Below, in pieces: positions 34,196 through 43,900 of a DNA stretch of 64,000 nucleotides. The translations under genes were made by a program, and so were the position numbers. The DNA is taken from NCBI GenBank assembly GCA_034406715.1, contig CP137873.1, forward strand, positions 1 through 64,000, in the 5' to 3' direction. The notes beneath the pieces were generated by a model that made no database searches, had not been told where the DNA came from, and saw only the letters and a program-made list of their open reading frames with translations. How positions within the stretch are numbered: the stretch's first letter is position 1; each line of letters opens with the position of its first letter. The stretch is from Rhodotorula mucilaginosa. Taxonomy: Eukaryota > Basidiomycota > Microbotryomycetes > Sporidiobolales > Sporidiobolaceae.

Positions 34196-35631
34196 TGACA
34201 ACAAGGAGGATCGCCATCCGCAACACGCTCGAATCGATGGAGAAAACTCACCCGCTGGTTTGCGTGGTCGTACATTGGGTCCCCGGCCATGTCGGCATCG
34301 ACGGCAACGAAGAAGCCAACGAGTCGGCGAAGATGGCGGTTGAGGAGGCGAGCCGTGCGCTTGCGAGGTCAACCGCCGCGCGCAAGAAGTGCGCATGGGC
34401 AAAGCGAGGCCACAGGGTCACCGCCTTCGACCCTAAGGCTGCCAGTGAGTCACCGTCCAGCGATGGAGGCGACAGCGAGTACGAGGGAGGAGCCAGGGGA
34501 GGCGACCCGGCGATGACGACTCGACAAGTTGTCGCCCGAGCGCCTTCAACGCAAGATCGCGATTTCGGCGACGAACGACTCGGCGGCGGCTGGGAGTCGC
34601 TCAGAAGCATATCCGCTACATGGGCAAGCTACAAAGCCGCTCTCTCCCAGCAGTGGGCCAAGGACTGGCCCGCTGCGTCAACCGGTGCCGGCCTCCGCGC
34701 CATTCCCAAATCCCCTCCCGGCCCTTCCTACGCCCGCTTCCAACTCGGCGCCAATTGACTCTGCTCCCCCGCCTACGCACCGGCGTATGCGATCTCGGCG
34801 CTTATTGCGCCCACTTCGATCCGGACAAGGAGCTGTGCAAGTGCGGAGAAGTTGAGTCGCGGGAACACTTCCTCCTCCTCTGCCCTCGCTGCGCCGCTCC
34901 TCGCGCCGCCCTCCTCCTCTCTGAACTCCGCAAGCCGACCCTCCCTCCATCTCCTTCCTGCTCAACAACCCTTCTGCCACCAAAGCTGTCCTCCAATTCC
35001 TCGGCAACTCGGGCCGCTTCGACTCGCTTTACTCGCCCCCGGCGGATCCCTCCGTCCCCTCTGAACAGCGCCCCTTCCCTATTGACCCTCCCCCATCGTC
35101 CTCCACCTTTTCCTCCACGCACGCCAGTCAACGCTTCTCACACGGCTACGGACCCGCGCCTGCAACCTCAGCGCCTACAAAGCGCACTTCAATCTGGATC
35201 TACTCCTCTGCGCGTGCGGCGGCAAACCGGAGACCCGCGAACACTTCTTCCTCCATTGCCCGCTCTACGCCATTCCGCGCGCTACCCTTTTCTCCTCCTT
35301 CCGACTGAAATCACCCTCCCTCGCCAACCTCCTCAGCGACCCTCGCGCGACGAAGGCGACGCTCCGGTTCCTCGCCGACTCGGGCCACTTTGACTCGCTT
35401 TATTGCCCGCCCTCTGAGGACCCATTGCCTTGAGTTCTGTTTGATGAGTTTATCCCTTCCCTCTTCTACCCTTTCACTATACCCACTCTCCTTCTCCTGT
35501 CTGCTTTCTCCGCCCCCTCCATCCTTCTCTCCCTCTGTTCCCACCCATCTTTACCTCTAGCATCCTCGGTCTACGTGGGCTTCCTATAGCTCGATATGAC
35601 TTGTAACAGGATTTATCTATCTAACTATCAA
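34196..35631 (+). mobile_element. 5'-truncated Tad1-like LINE, apparently two related families joined
   Basis: The first part (about 34200-35095) codes the C-terminal RNase H stretch CVVVHWVPGHVGIDGNEEA and a zinc knuckle [19 protein letters not shown]...HFLLLC. At about 35125 a second version of the same domain begins in another frame ([18 protein letters not shown]) and continues to the ORF2 stop near 35434. The 3' UTR with GGTCTACATGGGC-like sequence and a TATC-type tail near 35631 follow. The second half matches the full-length LINE at 40729-47324, and the first half matches the family at 36925-37463. Neither half is full length. Confidence 0.8.
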
Positions 35632-36924
35632 GGCAAGTTGGTTGTGTGCCTGAGCATTGTCCAAGCCGTCCATCGCCTGCGTTTTCTTCCTCGTTGCTGC
35701 TGTCGCTTAAGCACTTATCTGTCAGCTCCGGGCGCTATGCCAGGCAAGAACTGGTGGTGAAAACATACATGCTCCAGTACATGCTCCATAGGAGGTGTTC
35801 TTGTATCAAGACTGGCAAGCAGCTATGGCCGCAGGAGCTAGCCCAAGGCAGGTTCTTGACAACGCTGGGCATGACCGCCGCTCAGAGCGTATCTGTGGCG
35901 CCGAGCTCCCAAACAAAGGGTGCTTGCAACCCATCGTCCGCCTCAGTGACCCAGCCAGCGGTGCCTCCACTGCAACACGGTGATGCACGCTCGCGCGTGT
36001 CCTCCTTCGCTTCATCATGATGTCCGCATTCAATGACGTCCTTTTCCTGTCCGCGTACGCAGGTTGTCAACTTACCTACTTGTACTTGTTCTCAGCAGGC
36101 ACAGGCAATGCAATGGGAAAGCAGGGTGGGCCAGAAGAGCACAACAACGGCGCCTTTCCCCCAAGCTTGGAAAAAGGGTACCCAGGTGCAGTTGCAAGTG
36201 GCGCAGGCGCCAGCACCGCTCCGCACTTGGTTGACGTGACAATGCTCATTGAGAACGTGCTTGACTTGTGCATGATTGCCAAGCTGGTTTTGTTGTCCAG
36301 ACTGCAAGAGGCGGATGTCAATTTGCTTGCCGTTGCAATCAGGAGCGAGCTACTTGCAAGGGCGGATCTCACTGTCAGGTGGGCAAGCCTGGTGTACAAC
36401 CACCACCTTGATATGTATGCCTGATTCTCTGACTCTTGCTTGGTGTGGGAGACTGACATCTATCTATCTTCCCCTCAGCTACCTACAATCCGGACGCAGT
36501 CCGTCGTTTTGGATCGCAGTGCCACTTTTCCACCTTCTTGATTGAGACCAGTAACATTCTCTGCACCCACACAAAAACAAATAGGCACCAAGACGAATGG
36601 GCTTCGCGCTTGGTCCCATCCATTGCAAGCTGCCCTGCACGGCAGACTGAATCCCAACTTTTTCTGCAAGCTTGTCCTGCCTTGCCATCTGCAGGCGGGC
36701 AAAGTGACAGATGTTGTTCTCCGCGCGGACAATCTGGAGAGCAACTTGCCGGTGTTCGAATTGGCCCACTTTGTGACGATCTCCTTTAGGAATTCTCTGC
36801 AGTACGGTTCTTGCTCACCTGCAGGTAACCTAGTTCATCTCAAGCACCTTTGTGTACTGAGGACAGAGAGGGCCAGAGGTCACTGCGATCTGTGTTGCCT
36901 ATTGCTAATTCAGATTCCATGCTC
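35632..36924 (+). other. Possible decayed or unrecognised gene
   Basis: Three plus-strand coding-like blocks occur: about 35735-36000 (ELVVKTYMLQYMLHRR), about 36215-36424 (HLVDVTMLIENVLDLCMIAK) and about 36545-36800 (HLQAGKVTDVVLRADNLESN). Intron-like GT...AG edges lie between them. I recognise no family and could not fix the splice sites. It may be an exon-rich orphan gene or a relic. Confidence 0.3.
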
Positions 36925-37201
36925 AGCTCGCCCGTCAGCAGTTGACTTTGCTTTCCCAACTACGCACCGGTTTAGGCAACCTTGGCCACTATCGCGCCCA
37001 CTTTGACCCGGACAAGGAGCTGTACAAGTGTGGCAAAGAGCACTTCCTCCTCCTCTGCCCGCTTCACGCCGCTTCCGGCATTGCCCTCCTCTTAGAACTC
37101 CGCAAACCCACCCTCCTGTCTGTCTCCTTCTTGCTTGACAATCCCTCCGCCGCTACCTCCCCAACTCGGGGCAATTTGACTAGCTTTGCTCGCCACCAAC
37201 A

Positions 37202-37232
<31 letters not shown>

Positions 37233-37463
37233 TTTCTGCCCAAGCTCCTCTCCCTATCCATGCTTTGTTCTCGCCTTCATCTCCTCCTCTTCCCTCTCCT
37301 CCTTTGACCTATTTCCCTTTTTCCAACCCATTTTCCTGACTCGAGAAGAGCAGGTTTTTTCTTCCAGGCCTTACCTCCCACCACTGCGCTTTGAGTAGTG
37401 TCTTGGTCTACATGGGCTTTCTAGCTTAACATGACTTGGAACAAGACTTATCTATCTATCTAT
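36925..37463 (+). mobile_element. 5'-truncated LINE fragment, second family
   Basis: The fragment covers the C-terminal knuckle region ([15 protein letters not shown], then HFLLLCPLHAASG) and matches the first half of the 34.2 kb copy. It ends with the family 3' UTR, GGTCTACATGGGC, and a run of TATC units at about 37447-37463. A run of about 30 cytosines near 37202-37232 interrupts the coding remnant. Confidence 0.8.
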
Positions 37464-38123
37464 CTGCTATCTCACCTCTTTGCGGCTGCAGAAGTCTACC
37501 CCAAGCAGTCCATCATGCACTTATCTATCTATCTATCAGGTGCTGAATGCCAGAAAAGTGACAGAGAATTCGTCATCACTCATCAGGCAAGACCTGGTTG
37601 CTGCGCACGGGGCACTTGTTAAATAGATAGATGGACAAATCTTGTTGAGCTAAAAAGCCCATGTAGGCCCCCTGCTGAAAAGGGCAAGGGATTCTGGGGG
37701 TTCAAGGTGCTCAGTCTACAGCTTCATGCTGAAAGCCATGCTCTTTGCCAGATCTTTTGTAGAGGGAGCTCTTTCGAGAGCAACAAGTCTTGAAGCAGAG
37801 AAGTCAAGTTGATCAGCCAAAAAGTGTCTCGTCCCCTGGATCACTGCCCTTGTTCAAGCATCTCTTTGCTGCTGCTGTCACACCTGTAGACAGCATAGTT
37901 GTCCATGTGTGTACGGCGCTGCGCCTCTGCTTCCGCCTCCGTGTCTCCCTTGCTGCTGCTGGTTGAGATGCTTTTGATCCGGTTTGCATGCTTGCTGGCC
38001 TACACTTTGTCTGCCAACCATATCTGGGTAGTGGAGGAGAGCAGGCCTGTCACTGCACCTTGATAACTATGAGGAGATTGGGCAGATCTACAGAACCCCA
38101 TTCAGGGATGCACGGGCGGCAGC
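37464..38123. other. Island spacer with LINE tail scraps
   Basis: A TATC run at 37520-37538 and a minus-strand LINE 3' end piece at 37621-37672 (AGATAGATGG..., AGCCCATGTAGG) are visible. The rest has no gene I can support. Confidence 0.5.
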
Positions 38124-38960
38124 AGATAGATAGATAGATAATTCTTGTTTCAAGTCATATCGAGCTAAAAAGCCCATGTAGACCGAGGATACTACACAAG
38201 GCGAGGAAGCGAGGAAAGGCCCGAAGAAAAACCCGCTCGGTTGAGTCGGGAAAATCAGGTTGGAAAAGGATGAAGGGTATAGTGGATAGGGAGTGAGACA
38301 GGAACGGGGAGGGGCAGAACAGATTTCAGAAACTAAACAGATGGGTCCTCCGAGGGCGGGCAGTAAAGCGAGTCGAAACTGCCCGAGTCGGCGAGGAACC
38401 GGAGTGTCGCCTTTGTCGCGCGCGGGTCGCTGAGAAGGTAGGCGAGGGAGGGTGATTTCAGTTGGAGGGAGGCGGAGAGAGTCGCAAGCGGGGTGGCGTA
38501 GAGAGGGCAGTGGAGGAAGAAGTGTTCTCGGGTTTCTGGCTCATCACTGCAAGCGCACATGAGTCATTTGGGTTCGAAATGCGCCTTGTATGCGCTGAGA
38601 TTGCAAGCGCCGGTGCAAGGTCGCGTGAGGAGCGTCGACTGGCGGCGCGAGAGCGAGGAGTGGAAAGGGGTGAACGCGAGACCGGGTGGAGAAGTGGTGA
38701 TGGCACAAAGTTGGGCGCCGGTGGTGGAAGCTGACCAGGCGCGCGCCCATGTCGCCTTTTGCGCTGCTTTGAAAGCGGACCAGCCTGCTGAAAGGCTCCT
38801 GGGCAGCAAGCGCCCGTGTCGGATCGCTCCAGAGCTGTCAGTGGGCAGTGATGTCGAGACGGCGGGTCGAGAGCCTGAGCGCCGCCCAAGTCCTCCTTCG
38901 CCTTCGTCATCACCGTCCTCGTCGCTGCTGTCGCTCGAGCACGAGTCTGCGAGCGCAGCA
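38124..38960 (-). mobile_element. 5'-truncated Tad1-like LINE copy
   Basis: On the minus strand the copy runs from just after the RNase H domain (DSCSSDSSDEDGDDEGEGG) through LLPRSLSAGWSAFKAAQK and [12 protein letters not shown] to [15 protein letters not shown] and the ORF2 stop near 38333. The 3' UTR and a GATA run (read on the plus strand) at 38124-38140 follow. The coding part is no longer in a single frame near the zinc knuckle. Confidence 0.85.
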
Positions 38961-38984
38961 GCAGCGTGTTGGTTGAGGGCCTGT

Positions 38985-39040
38985 GTCTTCATTGGTCTAC
39001 ATGGGCTCTCTAGCTCACCATGGTGCAAGACATTTGGCTT
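38985..39040 (+). mobile_element. LINE 3' UTR scrap
   Basis: About 50 bp (GGTCTACATGGGCTCTCTAG and onward) match the conserved LINE 3' end, in opposite orientation to the preceding copy. Confidence 0.55.
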
Positions 39041-39564
39041 CTTCTGCACTTACGACGCACTGCACAGTGGATGTTGCAGTGCTTGGTGGAGCACTCTATC
39101 TTCTTTTTGGCATTGGCCTGCTGTCGCTGTTGGTGTCAGTGGTCTTCTGGTGCTGTTACCGGAGCCCGAGCCCAATCTTTGTGGTCAGGCGCAACCGTCG
39201 AATGAATAGCTCAGGAGCGGACCCTTGTTTCAAAGAACCACGGATTTATACACCTGTGTTGTGACGGTGCTTTGGATTGCACTCACACACGTGCACAGCA
39301 AGCACACTTGTTGCCCACATGGCCATTGTTGTCAGACTGATTGGACACGAGCAGCACACAGGTGCCGTCGCCAAGTGCAGACACTTTGTTCAGATCGGTG
39401 TCGCTAGTAACTGTGTGTGCAACCACATGTTCAAGTCAATTAATATCTCTCTACCTCAATCCCCTCACTTGCACCACTGCCAATATCAGTTTGAGTTGAG
39501 TTGCTTAAATTTCACTTGTGCTGCTGGTCTCTGTTTCACGCACGCTCGAAGCGATGCAGAGGGG

Positions 39565-39625
39565 GATAGATAGATAGATAAGTCTTGTTTCAAGTCATAT
39601 CGAGCTAGAGAGCCCATGCAGAGGG
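39565..39625 (-). mobile_element. LINE 3' end, severely 5'-truncated
   Basis: A GATAGATAGATA tail is followed by AAGTCTTGTTTCAAGTCATA and AGAGAGCCCATG. This is the last about 50 bp of the LINE on the minus strand, after which unrelated sequence begins. Confidence 0.8.
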
Positions 39626-39812
39626 GGCGTGGGCAAGGGGAAGTTGGGATGTTGACTTTTGCAGGATAGTTGAGCAAGAGTGAGTCCCTGTCTTAGCTGT
39701 CTTCATTGCCCGCGTGGGACTAAAGACTGTAGCTGACAAGGCCCCTCTTGTCCGCAGCTTGCCCCTCTTGGCTGGTCTGGTAAGCTCTCCTCTCAGTCTG
39801 CTGCCAGATAAT

Positions 39813-40536
39813 TAGGGACGTCAGACCCATCACCGAGCAACGGAACAGGAACGGGCCCCACCTTGTCTCGATATCGGGAAATACTGGGAGCCCGGTGAAA
39901 GATAGATAGATAGATAAGTCTTGTTTCAAGTCATGTCGAGCTATTAAGCCCATGTAGACCAAGGATACTACACAAAGTGAGGAAGCGAAGAAAAAACCCG
40001 CTCGTTTGAGTTGGGAAAATCAGGTTGGAAAGGATGAAGGGGTATAGTGGATCACGGTGAGACAGGAAAGGGGGGGGGGGGGGAGCCCGGTGAAAATCTG
40101 TTGCTGTTACTTGCAGAGCTGATTTTGGAGGCTCAAAATGGGGTAACGGGCTCATAACAGGGCAAAGAATGCCTGTATTGTGATTTCTAGATGCTACAGA
40201 GGTTGTGGCAGCTGAAAAAGAGAAACTGTTGATCGCCTCTGCGCACATTTTGCCGAGTTTCGCACACGAGAAGAGCTTCATGAATACCTCGAGGCTCGCG
40301 CTACTTGCTCTCCTCTCGTTCCTCACAATCCGCCTCGCTGGCTTGCAATGACAAGACCGCTATATTGCTCAGATGGCCACTCGGAGCTTGCCTATTGTGC
40401 TGACGCGCACACCCTGTCTCAGCTTGTCTGCGCATCTGACTCAAGGGCGATCCCCGTCGCCGTTACGCCAAATTGGGGGTTTTGCCCAGTAAAAAACCCC
40501 ATAACGGGATCCCCGGTGATGGGTCTGACATCCCTA
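39813..40536. mobile_element. Small non-autonomous hAT-type DNA element (MITE) carrying a LINE insert
   Basis: Terminal inverted repeats of about 24 bp start TAGGGA(C/T)GTCAGACCCATC, with two mismatches between ends. Flanking 8-bp direct repeats CAGATAAT (39805-39812) and CAGACAAT (40537-40544) agree at 7 of 8 positions. The 8-bp duplication and T-A termini fit the hAT superfamily. No transposase is encoded. Without the LINE insert the element would be about 530 bp. Short repeats of the type ATAACGGG occur near both ends. Confidence 0.8.
39901..40080 (-). mobile_element. LINE 3' fragment inserted in the hAT MITE
   Basis: The fragment runs on the minus strand from a G-run at 40070-40080 (C-run in LINE sense) through the 3' UTR to a GATA tail at 39901. 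A perfect 15-bp direct repeat, GGGAGCCCGGTGAAA, flanks it at 39886-39900 and 40081-40095. This is a target-site duplication from target-primed reverse transcription. Confidence 0.93.
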
Positions 40537-40932
40537 CAGACAATGACTCAATCAAGTTTTGACTTGTCTCCATTCACTGCATGCTGCAGGAGACCACTGG
40601 TGAGCAATCTGGCTGCCCGCTCCTGACTAAATTCTCAATGAGTGACTGTGCAATTGTTGGCGGACAAGGTGTGCAATGGCAGTAAGAGGTGAGACAAAGA
40701 GGGGGCAAGCGGGCGAATGGGTGAAGGGGATAGATAGATAAGTCTTGTTTCAAGTCATATCGAGCTAGAGAGCCCATGTAGACCAAGGATACTACTCAAA
40801 GTGGGGTAAGCGAGGAAAGGCCCGAAGAAAAAACCTCCTCATTGAGGCAGGAAAATCAGGTAGGAAAGAGTGAGGGGTATAGGTAAGGGGGAGAGGAAGA
40901 GGGTGCACAGCGAGGGATAATGGGTGGGAGAC

Positions 40933-43900
40933 TCAGCTAGACGGGTCCTCGGAGGGCGGGGAGTAGAGGGAGTCGAAACGGCCGGAGTCGGCCAGGAAGC
41001 GGAGTGTAGCCTTTGTTGCGCGCGGGTCGCTAAGGAGGTATGCGAGCGAGAGGGATTTGAGCCGGAGGGAGGAAAGAAGGGCGGTGCGTGGTGTGGCGTA
41101 GAGTGGGCAGTGGAGGAAGAAATGTTCTCGAGTCTCTGGCTCGCTGCCGCAAGCGCAAAGGAGGCGTTCGGGCTCGAAGTGCGCCTTGTAAGCGCCGAGG
41201 TCACAGGCGCCGGTGCGGAGTCGAGTGAGCAGGGTCGACTGGCGGCGCGAGAGCGAAGAGTGGAAGCGAGAGAAGGAAGGACCAGGAGGGGAGGAGGCGA
41301 CGGCGCGAAGTTGGCCGCCCGTCGGTGACGACGCCCAAAGTGCCGACCAGGTGGATTTTTGAGCTGTTTTGAACGCGGACCAGCCTGCAGAGAGGCTTCT
41401 GGGTAGTAAGCGGCCGTGTCTGATCTCGCCAGAGCTGTTGAGAGGTGGTGAGGGCGAGATGGCTGGCTGCTCGGATGACGTCCTCCCAAGTCCAGCTCGG
41501 CCTCCTTCTCCCTCCTCCTCGTCGCTTTTGTCGCTGCTGTCACTTGTGCACGATGTCGCGTACTCGTGGCGATACGCTAGGGTGCGATAGCCCCGGCTTG
41601 CCTGCTTCTCGCGCCTCCGCCGGTCCGCCAGCGCTTTGAGACGAGCGCCCACCCCTTGCACCGCCTCCTTCGCTAAGTCGTCGGCTCGCTCGTTCCCCTC
41701 GACTCCTACGTGCCCGGGCACCCAGTGGACGACGACCCGAGCTTGTTGGTGAGTCTTGGTGAGGTTTCCGAGCAGCAGGCGAATCGCGAGGCGCAGGGGC
41801 TGGCCGGGGGAGGGCCGATGGTTGATGGGGTCAGAAACGGCGGCGAGGTTGTCGGCGAGGATGTGTAGGGTAGACGGAAGGTCGACAGGGAGCAGCTGGG
41901 GGGCGCAAGAGACGGCTATACGCAGGCCTTCGAGCTCGGCGTCATAGATGCCAATGTGCTGACCGAGTCCTCGCCTCCTCGACGCCCACAGCACTTCTCC
42001 CTCTCGTTCCACTCGCAGCGCGACCCCGCTGCCGGCCACCCCGACCATCAGACTCCCGTCGGAGTAGGCGACCACATCGTCTTTTCCAAGCGACTCAAGC
42101 AGCCGGGTGTGCGCGGTAATCGCCTCCTCTTTGGACAGGGCGACTCGGATTTCGACCGTCGACGGCGACTCGACCCACGGTGCCACGGCGTGCGGGAGCA
42201 GCACCTCAAAGCGGTGCAGCGGCGGGCAGATCGGTGCGAGCACTCGGATGGCGTGGTGCAGGGGTGACGGATGGGAAGGGCGGGCTTCGCTCTGGGCGCG
42301 AGCGAGTCGCGCGGCGAGAGGGTGGTGGGGGTGTGCTGCCGCTGCACGGAGGCCGAGGCGAGCAACGGCGCCTCGCAGTCGGAGCCGGATCGGAGGTATG
42401 TTCGCCTCCACCTCCATCGCGTCGGTCGCTGCTGACTTGAAGGCCCCGGTGACCGTGACGAGTGCAGCGCGGTGAACCGCCTCGACAACGCGGACCTTTT
42501 TCGACCATTCTCTCTCGCCCTCCGCCGCCGGCTCGAACCACGCCGCCGCCGCCCAATCAAGCCGGGGGAAGACAATAGCGCGGACGAGTTGAACCGAGTG
42601 GTGGCGTCGGAGGTATCCGCGGGCGTTGCTGAGCAGTCGGACTCCGGTCAAGGCGACGGACGCCTTGCTCGCGCAGGCAGCGACATGGCGCTCGAAGGTG
42701 AGTCGTTCGTCTATAATCGTGCCGAGCATTGTGAGCGCAGGCGACCAGGGGATGGGAGTACCGGCGAGGACGACATCGGGCAGATTCGCTGACACCCTTC
42801 TGTTGTGCGGCGCATACAGAACGGCGTCGCTCTTAGTCGGCTCGAATTCGGATCGGTGAGTCTTCGACCATGCTTCAAGCTGCGGCATGAGCTTGTTCGC
42901 TCGCGCGACTGCGACTTCCGCTGACTTGCCCCAGACGAGCAGATTGATGTCGTCGATCCAGCCGAGCGCCATCGACGTCGACGTCTGCAGCGCAGCCAGC
43001 GCCGGCGCGTTGTAGAAGAGATAGAGGATTGGGCTTAGAGGTGAGCCCTGCGGTAACCCGCTCTTCCACTCGACCGGGCCGGAGCTGACGCCCTCGAGTC
43101 GCAGATCGCACGTTCGATCCGTCATGAAGGAGCGAATCCACTCGACCACGCGTGCTGGTAAGCCCTTTCTTCCGAGTCCGTTGCAGAGCGCGTCGGTGTT
43201 GACGCTCGGGAACGCCTTTGCGACGTCGAGCGCGACGCCAACGACGACATTGCCGTCCCTCCACTGACGCTTGATCTCGTCAACGAAGCAGACAACCGAC
43301 TCGTCAACCGACCGACCCTGCCGACCGCCGAAATGCTCGGGCGGGAGCAGTTGATGCCGTTCTGCAAGGTACGCGAGTCTGCGCGCAACGATCGATTCGA
43401 GAATCTTGGCTGACGTCTTCTCGAATGCGATCAGCCGATACGCCTTCGCTAGCGAATAGTCCGGTTTTTTCGGCTTTCGCAACACGACGCCGACCGCGTC
43501 TCGCCACGACCGCGGGAGGTGGCCGAGACGGAGCGAGGCGGCGTACAGCGGCAAGAGGCGGAGTCGGAGCGACGGCCAGAGATGCTGAAGGACGACAAAG
43601 GGTACGCCGTCGCTACCCGGGGCCGAGTACGGGCGGGTGCCGAAGAGAGCTGACTTGACCTCTTCTTCGTGCAGGTCCGGCCAGTCGAGCGTCGGGGTTT
43701 CAGGATCTGCTGGTGCGTCCGTGTCCTCGCCGAAACGGGTCAAACCGTCTAGGCGAGGAGGAGGTGATACACTAAATGGGATGCTCACTCTCTCGCCTTT
43801 TAGGCTTGCAGGGTCTCCGTCGTTCGCCCTTTCCGTCTTCGGCTCGCTCACTCGCGCCGACGTCGCCTTTGTCGGCTTTGCCTCCTTTCGACTCGTCGTC

